DNA of 64,000 bases. It comes from Phytophthora quininea (lineage: Eukaryota; Oomycota; Peronosporomycetes; Peronosporales; Peronosporaceae). Position numbers and translations under genes: made by a program. The DNA lies in the NCBI GenBank assembly GCA_011947345.1, contig JAAVTG010000354.1, forward strand, positions 1 to 64,000, in the 5' to 3' direction. Each line of letters starts with the position of its first letter. Position 1 is the first letter of the stretch. This document shows, piece after piece, positions 21,649 to 33,000 of the stretch. The notes beneath the pieces were generated by a model, which ran no database searches, was not told the origin of the DNA, and saw nothing but the letters and a program-made list of their open reading frames with translations.

Positions 21649-22700
21649 GAACGGAGTGATGGTCTCTCGGTCCCTCGCGCGCGCAGTCGGTGGTTTTCGG
21701 AAGTGAAATCCTCCCTCGTCAGCGGCCCATGATTGTATGCGCTGAGAAAAACTCGGAGAGAGAAAGAGCGCCACTTCAAGCTTGCGCTGATTGGCTCAAA
21801 TTAGCAGGTGGATGGGCAGCAACATCAGGCCCCCAAGATCGGCCGCCCGCGACCGCTCATTTGAAATAGCTGCTGGGTCAACGACGGCTGGTGCGGCGAT
21901 GGCGTCGCTGGGAAGCAACCTGGTTCATGCAGAGGGTCTTCCGTGACGAAATGCCAGGCGGGCATTTCATCGCGTACTGGCGGAAAACGCCTGTTATCAG
22001 CGGAGATTAGCGGCCCTGCTTCTGATGCATTCGTCGTGGGCGGTGCTGAGTCTGGTCGGTCTCTGGCACATGGCAGCATTCGCCTGTGTCATCCGTCGGG
22101 GTGGGCAAAACTCTTTGAACAGGCTAGTGGGAGCCTGTCAGCAGGATGACTTTTGGTGTGTCGACGCAGGGCGGGCTGGCACCTTGAAGCGGGGATTTTT
22201 CTCGGAATCTCTGTGGGCCACATAATGTTTTGTGGCGCACAGAACATGTCGTGTAGTCCACACGTAACACTATTAGCGGTAGAAGCCGACTAAATGGAGC
22301 ATGACAGAGACCGTTATGGATAAGTATGGTACGGTTGGACACCGATCGACAGGTAAGAAGTGCTTCTAGCCTAGGCTGCGGTTCTCCTGAAGTATGAGCC
22401 CGTTTTTTCTAAAGCTGAAAAATGCAAATATTTTAGGAAAGAAACACAATTGTGGCTGGCCTCAGTTACGAATCGTAGACTGCCGCGAGTCATTTTGCCG
22501 CCCAAAATGCAGAGCGAGCCGACCACAAAATATAACTATTTTTAAGTTTGTACGGATACCACATCCTGAGCCCGCTTCGTGTGCTCTCATTTCTAAACTA
22601 CCCCGCCCTACACCAACTGCCCAGCATCCGATGGCCCCCTCTTCCCGCTCCGCCTCCTTGCTCGCCCCTCCTCCTTCTACTGGCACATGGAAGACTAGAG
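21649..22700. other. Gene-poor stretch, nothing recognised
   Basis: About 1 kb upstream of the PHD/Tudor-type gene. It should contain that gene's promoter and 5' UTR at its left edge. Short frames exist but none shows protein-like composition or motifs. Confidence 0.4.
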
Positions 22701-23753
22701 CCTCTTTGCCATGGACCACGTGCTGCAGGTCACGAGGCTCCCTGTGTCAAGTGGTGCATGGCGGTGGGGCTAGTCGACAAGGCAAAATACTGCCCGCTGT
22801 GACACCTCCTCATGCACCAGCTCCCTACCCGAACGCGGTGGCGTTATTGCCGTCGCTCAAAACACCCCGAGGGCAAGGAGGTCAGCAAGGGGCTGCTGAT
22901 CAACTCATCGTTTTAATCGGATTAACCTAGTGTTGGGCAGCTCTGTGCGACTGCTGCTTGCATAGTGCATGCGGCTTCGCTATAACCAAGCAGCAGAGCT
23001 GGCAAGGACCTCAGAGTGTGCGGTACACGGGTACTACTACTACTGCTGCCACTTTACCTGCCCCATGGAGCTCCGCAAGACCGATATAAGGTTGCTAATT
23101 GTTGTTTGTTTGCTGCATATTTACATTAAAGTTGGCCAATTGTAGAGATCGACAAGACAAGTTCAGCAAAGAAGAGAAATACTGCACGAGCCGACACTGC
23201 GAGGAGTTTAGGCTGCTCGGCCGTGCGCAGAGTGGACCAGATCAGTGGTGGTTCCGTCGTGTCGTTTACGACAAGCAAACTAAAGAAATTATATCGCTCA
23301 TCATCAAGCGTTTCGTAAAACCTCAGTAAGTTTCTGGTGATACCGTCTTTTCTAATTTAATACTAACTTTTTCAGCGCCCACATTATATCATATATGTTT
23401 GCTACCTACGTATGTGAGCGCGGCAGCAAGTGGCATACCTTAGAAAACAATTGGTCATTACGAAGACATATGATATGCGCTACTCGCATTGCTGGGCCAA
23501 CCATACAGACAACTCCGTCGATCCGAACACCGGAACTCAATCCAACACGATCGAGGGACTGTGGGAAACAAGAATCAAACGAAATATTAAATCTATACGC
23601 GGTATGATCAAAGACCGACTAGGCGGGTACCTGGACAAGTACATGTGGCGGTCGTGGTTCTTTCCGCCGAAGCTAAGTGTTGGCCAATTCATGTGCGGGC
23701 TGGTTGTAGTAATTCTAAGGAATGAGCAAATATCAGTATGTTTAAATTCGTAA
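22701..23753 (+). pseudogene. Merlin/ISXO2-like DDE transposase remnant
   Basis: The second half is clear: RRVVYDKQTKEIISLIIKRF, then in the next block MRYSHCWANHTDNSVDPN and TNTIEGLW-like QSNTIEGLWETRIK, followed by GGYLDKYMWRSWFF. The pattern H(S/T)xNFVDPxTGxxTNTIEGxW...YLxExMWR is characteristic of Merlin (IS1016/ISXO2-like) DDE transposases. A possible N-terminal zinc-binding part (AVGLVDKAKYCPLC) lies around 22760-22800. A GT-AG stretch at 23327-23376 could be a 50-nt intron linking two blocks; a frame change occurs near 23445. No terminal inverted repeats were found by eye. Inactive as given. Confidence 0.6.
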
Positions 23754-26700
23754 CCCCGGTGCATTTCCGTCAGGACCATTACCATTATCGTGAGCCCCAA
23801 TTTTCTTGTCACGGCAAATGCTCTGTAACACGTAAATTGAGACTTCTAATTACACTATGACACAATCTTCTTCTCTACAGGAATGCCATTACGGCCACAT
23901 TGAGAACAGCGCGATTTGACTGAGGTTATTTCATGGAAGGTGTTTCTGGTATTCCTACGTCGTCTGCGGGATCCCGGAAGGAGTTTCCATGTTAAGGCGA
24001 TGTTTAAGGACAGGTTAATATCACCATTAGAAATGGCCTGAATGCGTCGTGAATACCCCCCTCACCCCAGCAGTGTATGCAGCGATTAATAGCCGATTGG
24101 AACAGTAACATCACACAGCAAAAACGATTTTGTTGCGATAATGGTGCTACCGTCACTCAATACCTCTTCAGCATTAAGCCAGTATCTCTTGTTAAAGCTT
24201 TGTGCAAAATTACTGTCTCCATGATTTTATAACGTCCGTCGTAAGAATCACTATCGACTTTGATGATTTCTTCTGCGCTGCCCAGACGTCAAACATTACG
24301 GCAGTACAAAAGCACCCTCCGCGGTTTACTGTTATGTTTTCCATTTGTGGTGATCGTAGTTTTTATTGCGCTGTTACCCTTGTATAGTTTATTATTATTA
24401 TTATATCGTGACTACAACAGCTTCTGCTAAAGAAAACAGTTCGATCACAGTTAAACAAACTGCACGAGATATTATAATATTTAAAAGTGTTGAAGTACCT
24501 TTCGCTAGCGGCATAAAAAGTTCTACAGTTGACGAATTTGGCTGTTTTAGCTAACAGTTACCCGCCCCAGCTAAATAAACCACTTATAATATTTTGTGAT
24601 AATTACATGATCCATAAAAACGTTTTCCGACTGTGAATTTTCAGTTAATTTATGTATTTTAAATTAGTCAATCGGGAGAGCAAAGCTGGTTTTAACCTTA
24701 TATCAGACGAAGAAAACGGCAGATTAAAGCATGAACAACGCGAATATCAATATGTTATAATGGCTATTCCCTTAGATTTATCCATTCAGGCCAAAAACCT
24801 GTACTTGACTCACGAACCCAGTGCTGGTTTCAGCAAATTAAAATTGAACCATACCAATTAGAATGGTATGGTCAATCAGAGTACGTATTTTGTGATAGGC
24901 ATAATAACATAAATTCACATTATCAAGGGGCCTTCAAATATGCAAAACCCTGAAAGGCTAAGCCCAATATCCCATTTATCAGCGATCTCGTCACATTCAT
25001 GAAAGATACGTTACAAGATAGTTTATGTTATAATTTTACTTGCTCAAATTGAGGATCGACAATTCCATAACCATGTTTCATGTGCTGTCTAGTACGACAC
25101 GACAGACCGCATCAGCGGTCATAAAGGCCTGATTTGTCCTGTCAATGGCTCTCCATACACTCTACACGGTGCTGTTTATCGTCCGTAGCTATCGGCTTGT
25201 ATTATTTGAGGAGAGTTACGTGCACCCAGCACTTCCTTTCGACCGAGACGCATTTGAATACCCTTCCGCAGAGTAGTCTTTTCCACTACCGTGTTTTATG
25301 GATGTACGGCAGGTAACGATGTTTTATTGTCACGATTCCTTCGAGCAGAGCCGATTGCCTCAGTGACTGAGACAGAACTCACTGACCCTAGAGAGCTGTC
25401 TGGGTCATCGATGAACTTCATCTGTGTAGATACTTCAACATATTGAGGCCGATCGTGACAAATCTACCACCATGTTGTTCCAAAATGTCGATATCGCGTG
25501 CTGTTGGCGAACTAAACGCGGATGTACGTCGACAAAGAAGTCCTACAAGCTCGTCCACACTCTTAAGGAAAAACTAACTCAGGACAAGCATCAAGAGCGT
25601 GACCCAGAATGCTTTTGCACCTAAAGTGCCTGGGTTATAAAATACTCGATGGATCCTTGAAGACGCACAGGCGTTTGTTCTGTTTCTCCTGAGGATTGAG
25701 GATTTTGGTACTACCATCGATAGTGGCGGTCATAACACCGCCACAAAGGGTTTGACCCCATTGATGGCAACAGACTCCAACTTTTGTGTTATGGACGATA
25801 ACGTTGGCATTTTAATGAAATTAAAAGGATCATCTGGTGTGAATACTATATGAAATAAAACTAAATACTTATCACGCGATAGGGTTTGGTCCTCTACCAT
25901 TCGCACGTACTATTGGTGATGTCGACATCTATGTCCTGAAACACATAACAAACACACAAACCTACATTGGCAAATCAGTAGGCAGATGTGTTAAACTGAG
26001 TCATGTCCGAGTTTGCTTTCCACGTTTGCCCTGGCTCGTTCTGCAATATGGATGCTGCTGTCTTTTTCTTTAGAATCAACTTCGATCACTTGGGTATGGG
26101 ACATTTGTATTTTATGCCGTAGTCGTATCCGTTTTGCGAGGCCTCTGGTGTTTTAGCAAGCGTATACGTCACGTAAATGTCCTCGCCATACAGGTTCGGC
26201 ATGACATGGGCGCCTTGTACCGCTGACCGATAGGTTCAGTGGTGTGCGGCTTCTTCTTCTTGTTGACTTGATTGCTTAGGCGCTACTTGTGATTTGCGGA
26301 TCAAGGTCGGCCAAATTGTTCCTAACCCCAACCGTCATTCGTAGGTTCCCTGCCACTTCGCGCAACTGCCACGTTGCTGTCTGTAACGCGTGCTTGAGAG
26401 ATCGGGTTGCTATACTCAGTAGCCGGTCGTACAACTGTTCCTGTCTTGCCAATGCCGTGAGCAGCACCGATTCGTTGCGGCATCACCGTCGTAGCCGTAG
26501 CCGTCGTTGACGAAGGCGTCGTGGTCGCCGTTCTGCTTGCTGTGATTCATTGACGGTGTTGATTCCATGCCGGTCTATTTCATGAGTTGAAAGACGCTCA
26601 CGTTTATATCGTTCCTTGACGGTGGGAATTCAGTTCATTAAGTATCTTGACATCGGTAAGCTTCTATAAATGTAATCCCCAGCCTTCTGCTCACCTGATT

Positions 26701-26979
26701 CCTCGTTAAAGTGATTTTACGATTCCTTGGCAGCAATGAGTGTCTGCTGGGATATATCTAAACCGCATTTACTATTTACTATCGCGTTTGAATGGAATTA
26801 TATAATGAGCGCTGTTGCTCGCTATTTCATTTATAAAAACAGCTGTTTTTGTTTGGGACTATTTCATCTTGCATAGATAGATTTCTATTTCCACCAATCA
26901 CAGACTCGTCTTCGCCCCATCTGTTTAGTCAACCTTGAATTCAGAACGCCAAGGGTTGTATGCAGCATTGACCAGGACG
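23754..26979. other. 3.2-kb AT-rich gene-poor region
   Basis: No convincing gene. It is more AT-rich than its surroundings, with a short TTA/TAT run at about 24385-24405. Short protein-like scraps occur (for example minus strand near 26160-26230, NLYGEDIYVTYTLAKTPEA, and minus 26276-26467), suggesting decayed insertions. I cannot name their source. Confidence 0.5.
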
Positions 26980-28070
26980 ATGCAGCGACTCGTGCGGCGC
27001 GACAAGGGGGCCACAGTGGTGCAGGAGGGCGACGACGCCGAAGAGGAGCAAGTCAACATTGAGGACGAGTCTTCTCTGTCGCTCTCCCCGCCAACCGCGA
27101 GCTGCAGACCGTCTCCAAGCCCTCGCTCTCTTTAGAACACAAACCCAGCAAATTCTCGTCTCCACGCTGCGTCAATCTCTTCTCCTACAACCCCCAAGAG
27201 GCCAAAGGCGTCACAGAGACCAAGATCGGCGGCCATACACTGGACCATCGCCGGCCGTTCAACGCAGACTGGCAGGCCCACGGCCCCATCAAGACCGCGG
27301 TCTGGAGCGCTTTAGGATCCGTGCTGGCAAGCCCAGCTTCTGTAGTTTCAGGGTCTCCCCAGGCCAGAACGTCACTGTCTTTTGCAGCCCCCAAGCCAGA
27401 GGTGCTGGTGTACTCTGCAGTGAAGATTGGCGGCCATCCGCTGGACCACGTGCCGTTTCCAAGTCGCGGACTACCGTCCAGACCGCTACTAGGGTTTGTA
27501 GCCAAGACGACGATGGTTCCGCCTGTTTTCCAAGCTCCAGGAGTGGCTCCTGCGGTGACGTATGAGATCGCGCCAAACGTGTCGAACTTGTACGATTGCA
27601 GTCGATGTTTTAGACTGCGACAGTCGCCTAGAGTGCAATTGTGCTGCGGACATCCAGTCTGTGCCAAGTGCGTGGCCTCACGCACGATCAAGCATGTAGA
27701 GCACAACCGGACGTGCTTTCTAGAGTGTGCAAGGTGCAACGATATGGTCGCAGTGGAAGCGGTCGTGTTTACGAACTATGTCTTGAGGATGGAGCCGTTC
27801 ACGGCGCGGACGATCTCGGAGTTGGAGGCTCAGCAGGAGAAATCCGCGGATTCGACGTCGTTGACCAAAGCCTGGAAGCAGGGCGGCGTGCTTGCAGCGC
27901 TGTCCTTTATTGCGGGTCGATTCGTCCCTACCGGCAAAAAGACGTCGAAAACTCGACAGAAGAAAGGCGACGCAGTTGAGGAAGCAAAGAGGCTTGTTGC
28001 GGAGGTACTGCCAGACGAAAGGGACGAGTTATTGATGGACGGGTTGCCGACTTGTCCAAAAGACTGCTAA
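26980..28070 (+). CDS. RING-like zinc-finger protein
   Basis: Start at MQRLVRRDKGATVV (26980). The first ~35 codons lie in one frame; after the CCCC run at 27086-27089 the protein continues one frame over (ANRELQTVSKPSLSLEHKP) to the stop at 28070. Two similar segments, KIGGHTLDHRRPF and KIGGHPLDHVPF, suggest an internal repeat. The zinc module reads CSRCFRLRQSPRVQLCCGHPVCAKCV ... CARCN (cited in part; 27595-27745), in the order of a RING finger, so ubiquitin-ligase activity is possible. A basic Lys-rich segment and a charged C-terminus follow. The stop is only 13 bases before the start of the kinase gene. Substrate unknown. Confidence 0.6.
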
Positions 28071-28083
28071 AGGTGGCGTCACA

Positions 28084-29101
28084 ATGGGAAAAGGTGCTGA
28101 GAGGTGGGCCAAACGTATACAGGGACTGGAGACGCCTTCCAAGCTGCTGAAGTTCAAATTTGTACGGACATTGGGCGTTGGCAACTTTGCCGAGGTGATG
28201 CTGGTCGAGAATCGAAAGGGAAAGCTGACGGTGCTCAAGGAAAGCGACAAACTACCAGAGGCAGCGAACGAGATCAACATTTTGTCTCGTGTGCGAAACC
28301 CCACGTGGTGGAGATTCTCCAGTACTTCATTGAGGAGATTGGCCATCGCCATTTCGCCTACATCGAGATGGAATACTGCGATAACGGAGATCTGCGTGAC
28401 TTATTGGAAACAAAGGTGCGACCTTGTAGAAATGCTGTTTTGTGGGCTAGATTACTCATTGTATTCCTTGTATTCAGGGTCGATTGGAGGGGCTGCTTTC
28501 GACGCAATGTTCCGCCAGTTATGCTTGGGATTGAAGGAAATCCATCGCCATGGGATTGTCCATCGAGACTTGAAGCCAGGAAACGTACTTTTGACGGTGA
28601 GGATCTTTATGAAAAGCTGTAAATCGTATTAAGGCTTGACTCTACCGTTCTTGTTTCCTACAGAGCGACGGGACAACGAAAATTGCCGACTTTGGCGTCT
28701 CCACATACCTAGAATCCGACCTCCTGACGCATCATGCAGCAGGGACGTTAGCATTCATGGCTCCTGAAGTGCGAAAGTATTTCCTTGGCGAAGCGGTGAG
28801 CTACGATGCGAAAGCGGACATTTGGTCTCTTGGTGCGCTGGTCGTCGCGATGCTCACGGGAAATCCTGAACCACGGGTGGCCACTCGTCCAGGTGAGCAC
28901 AAGCTGCTCACACTGCTAATGTAGCCATAAACTAATGTTGTTTGTTTTTCAGTTGAAGAGATCGTCGATGAGCTCAAGGAGGGAAAAATGGACGATAAGT
29001 ACACGCAGCTCGTAGAAGGGATGCTAGCTGCACGCCCGGAAGACCGACTGTCTCTAGACGGTCTACTGAAGGCGTTCCCTGCCACCAGTTCCCGGCTGTA
29101 G
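28084..29101 (+). CDS. Serine/threonine protein kinase
   Basis: Four exons: 28084-28415, 28478-28596, 28664-28892 and 28953-29101, with GT-AG introns of 62, 67 and 60 nt. Kinase motifs in order: glycine loop TLGVGNFAEVML, the ATP-binding Lys in LTVLKE, catalytic loop HRDLKPGNVLL, DFG in KIADFGVSTYL, APE in MAPEVRKYF, and DIWSLGALVVAML. The domain fills almost the whole protein (~280 residues), with no extra regulatory region. Frame changes at the CCCC run 28299-28302 and the GGGG run 28489-28492 are both cured by one added base, so the gene is probably intact. HRD-Lys and DFG-Thr/Ser context suggest Ser/Thr specificity. Subfamily not resolved. Confidence 0.85.
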
Positions 29102-29201
29102 GCTGAACTTTACGGTCTAGTGAATATATTTATTCTCAAGGAATCTAACGCAACATGAATCCGTTGTCTTGGAAATGCAGTGTGGGGTTCGATCTCTCTG
29201 C

Positions 29202-29957
29202 TCAGTTGAGGAAGGCGTTGATCCACTCGTTGATCTTGTCGTCATCGTCATCCGCCAGATACTGCTCCAGCGCCTTGTTCAGCAGCTTGAACTGCCTCTC
29301 CCCAGCCGTGAACAAGTTCTTCTTGATCTTCAACCGAGTCTCTCCGTCCACCACCTTCTTCTCCGCCAACCTGTCCAGAGCTTTAAAGGCAGCATCGAAC
29401 TCAACGTCCTCGAGCCCCTCCGTCTCCACATGCTGGCGCTTGGCGACAGGCTGGTCCACCCCGTAGAGCCAAAGCCTCCCGCGCCACGCTCCGTCTCCTC
29501 AATCTCGTCTACCTCCTGCACCTGAGGATACTCGATCTTCTCGAGGATCAACTGGGCGATGCGGTCGCCTCGCTTGACTTCAAAGTCCTCTGTGGAGTGA
29601 TTGAACAGGATGACGCCAACGTTGCCGCGGTAGTCGGCGTCGATGACGCCTGCGCCAGTGTCGATGAACTTCTTGTAGGCCAGACCAGAGCGAGGCGCCA
29701 CTCGGGCGTAGCAGCCGTCGGGCAGAGCCACCATCAGGTCCGTTTTGATCAGTCCCTTGCCTCCTGCAGGGATGACACCGTCGTATGCAGCAGACAAGTC
29801 CAAGCCGGCGGCCAGACTGGAGCCGCGAGTGGGCAAAATGGCTTGAGGTGATCTTCTTGACGCGGAGGATCGGAGCGGGGCGGCTGCGCTTGGAAGTCAT
29901 TGCAACGGACAGAAAGCGAGCTCGGAACTTGGACGCGAATCGAAGTGTGCGATGCAT
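29202..29957 (-). CDS. DUT: dUTP pyrophosphatase (dUTPase) with C-terminal extension
   Basis: All five trimeric dUTPase motifs are visible: [11 protein letters not shown] (I), PRSGLA (II), [17 protein letters not shown] (III), [10 protein letters not shown] (IV) and [10 protein letters not shown] (V). It hydrolyses dUTP to dUMP and PPi, keeping uracil out of DNA and supplying dUMP. Frame changes lie near 29840 and at the CCCC run 29459-29462; the second joins motif V to ~85 further residues ([19 protein letters not shown] ... [13 protein letters not shown]), whereas most dUTPases end just after motif V. Two starts are possible: 29957 adds a basic, Arg/Ser-rich leader ([15 protein letters not shown]) that looks like a mitochondrial presequence, and 29900 gives [10 protein letters not shown]. 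The stop is 100 bases from the convergent kinase gene. Confidence 0.9.
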
Positions 29958-30081
29958 TGGCCAGCAGGATTCTTATTTCCCGAGGATTTTAAAGTTCTTG
30001 GCGCCAAACGATATGATTGGATGAAAAAATATATTAGGTTTTTAGTGACCTAAAATGCCGAAGACGGGGTGCTGGTGTTGG

Positions 30082-33000
30082 TCAGGTGCTGGTCGCCGAC
30101 TTGACCACGTCCTGCTGGCTGGCGAAGGCGTTGAAGATCTGCTCCAACGTGGTCTGCGATACGCTGTACTCGCGGATCGACAGCTGCGTCTTGGCGTTCT
30201 CCACCAGGTCGAACACATGCGATAGACGCAGGTCGACGTTGCGGTCCTGCTGGTCGAAGATCTTGAACCAGCACGAGTCGTGGCGCCGCTCCAGCACCTC
30301 GATCGACCCAAAGTTCTCCTTCAGGAACGCCGCCACGTTCTCGAACTGCGTCTCGGTGATCCACCACGCGGCAAAGCCGCTCGCCAAGACGTACCCGTCG
30401 CGCTTGGCCAGGTTGGCGATCGTGTGTCCGGTCGGGTGCGTGTTGTCGATCTTCTCGAACCACGAGGCGTTGCCCAGCAGTCGGCACTTCTCCTCGAGCT
30501 CGCCTTTGCCGATGCGAGTGTCAGGCGAGTCGAAATAGCGCGACGCAAGCGCTGCCACGTCTTCCGCTGACGGTGTCTGCAGCTTGGCGTCGAACATGAG
30601 ACCGTCGCCGAAGCGGTTCTTCAGGTGCTGCACGCTGCCGAGACACTTGAGCTCGCCACCGACCATGATGCCGACGCGCGTGCACAGCGCCTCGCACTCC
30701 TCCATGCTGTGCGTCGTCAGCACCACCGTCGACTCCTTGTTGTACGTCGAGATCTCCGAGATGACGTCCCACATGAACCGTCTCGAGACCGGGTCCATGC
30801 CGGTGGACGGCTCGTCGAGGAACAGGATCTTCGGCCCGCCGATCATCGCGATGGCCACCGACAGCTTGCGCTTGTTGCCGCCGCTCAAACTGCCCGCCAG
30901 TTTGTTTTCGAACGTCGTCAGGTTCAATTGCTCCATCTTCTGACGCACCACGTCGTCCAGATCCGCACTCGAGACGCCCTTGATTTTGGCAAACAGCTCC
31001 AGGTGCTCGCGAACCGTCAAGAGATCGATCAGCGCGTCGAACTGCGGACAGTATCCGATCTGCCGCCGGACTTCCACTTGCTGCGTCATGATGTCGAAGC
31101 CGCTGAGAGTCGCCCTGCCGGAGGTCGGCACGATATCACCCGTCAGCATCTTCATCGTCGTGGTCTTGCCAGCGCCGTTGATTCCGAGGAAGCCGAAGCA
31201 CTCGCCCTGCTTGAGACCGAACGACAGGTCCTGTACAGCCACCTTCTCTCCCTTGGGGTAGACCTTGCGGAGGTTTTGCAGCTTGATCATGTCGTTGTCA
31301 GCTCCGCCGTTCAGGACGCGCTCCGCTTCAGCTCCGACGTCTTCATCAATCTCGCCATGCTCCACTGGGATGTCAGGGTCTTTGGACATAGAGGCTTTGA
31401 TCTTCGGGAACGTCAAACCGTAGTCGATGGCCACGGCGAGAGAAAGTAGATGACCGCGTCCACGATCAAGTAGATGATCTCGTACCCGGTGTTATCCAGC
31501 GCGAATGGGTCCTTCGAAAGCTCTTTGTTCGCTTCATCCGCAACAATATGGGTAATCTCCACAAGTGTTAAGTTCAGCAAGCCTCGGCCAAGACAGAACA
31601 GCGGAGAAAAGCGCCAAATGAACTGCAGCACATCATCCACACTCTCCGTACTGTTGATGACTTGCATCACAAAGAAAGGATCATCAGAGCGAGCCCCAGC
31701 ACGAAGTTGATGAGGATCATGTACGTCTGCGAAGACGCCGGATCGGTAAACACGTACGACCAGCAGTACGCGTGGGGACAAATCGCCAGCCCAAACAGCA
31801 GCACCAGCACGATCACGGCAATGAACGTCGAGTCGGTGCACGTTTGACACGAGCTGGATCCCGTTAGCGCGCTCACGTCGAAGGCCTGGAACAAGGCCAG
31901 CGCGATGACGGCGGGGATCAGGTAGACGGAATAGTCCCAAATGAAGTTCGCAGTCCAGAACGCGTTGATGTTAGCGCCGGATACCAGTTGCTGGTGCTTG
32001 GAGTTGTGGTCTGGAGACCTCTCTCGAACCAGCATCACCACAATGGATGCCGGATAGTAAGAGAAGGAGATCACGATGAACAGCACGGCAGCGAAGGAGA
32101 TGTACGCTGAGAAGAGCGCGGTGTTTTCAGCGGTAAGAGGCAACGGATGATCATTCACCGTCAAGCTCAGCGAGGAGGGTCCGATGCTCGAGTCGTGCTG
32201 GGTGGTCATGAGGCGAAAGAGCGACTGGTCCATGAACGCCTTGAAGATAATTGAGCCGTGCGTCAGCGTCGTGTTGATGAGCACGTTGTAGCCGAAGACG
32301 TTGTTGTCCACGTCTGCGTGGATGAGGTATCCACCAAACTGGTCCGCGATCTCTTCGGTGTACGCTCGACTGAAGATCTTCTCGCTCAGTCTGAGCTGGT
32401 AGCCTGTCGCGTCGGTCGCGTTGATGGTTGGGTCGTTGTAGACGACGTCGAAGACGGTAGGCGAGTCGCTCGAGTACGGCGGGTTGCCGATATCACTCTG
32501 GCTCAGCGTCACGATGGATGCGCCGGAGAAGTAGTCGCTGCCCAGCGCAGTCTCGCACCACTGGCCGGAGCTCTTCACAGAAACTTGGTAGCAGCACTTC
32601 GCCAGCTTGGGAATCAACTTGGACAACTTCAGCGCCATGAACGGATCGTTGTCCGTGATCCCAGCAGCCTTCAGGATGGACAAACCGAAGATGAGCCACA
32701 CCACCGGCAGCAACAAGCCCACCCCGAACAATTTCTTGTCCCTCCTGGCCATGCGGAACCGCTTCTGGATCATCGCCATCAGTTGCGTGACGAACACCGA
32801 GTGCAGACCGCCCACCGGCAACGAACTTCCTTGTCGATCAAGCCCGTAGTAGCAATTCTCCGCCGCCTTGTCGCCGACAATGGGGAGACTGTCTTGCGGA
32901 GCTACGACGTGTTGCTTCACTCGGTTCTGCAGCGTGTGCTGTTGCTCCTCGTCGGACTCCTCGGCCACCTTGATGAACACTTCCTCCATCGTCGTCACTG

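Noticed and set aside
22394..22930. 178-codon plus-strand frame near 22.4 kb
   Set aside because: Ser/Pro-rich without motifs; only the part after ~22750 in a neighbouring frame resembles the start of a Merlin-like transposase.
24385..24405. TTA/TAT microsatellite
   Set aside because: Only about five short units, not notable in AT-rich intergenic DNA.
30625..31449. Plus-strand frame opposite ABCA NBD2 (also its mirror at 42352-43299)
   Set aside because: Arises from GC-rich codons of the transporter; His/Arg/Leu-rich, and it appears in both copies only because the copies are identical.
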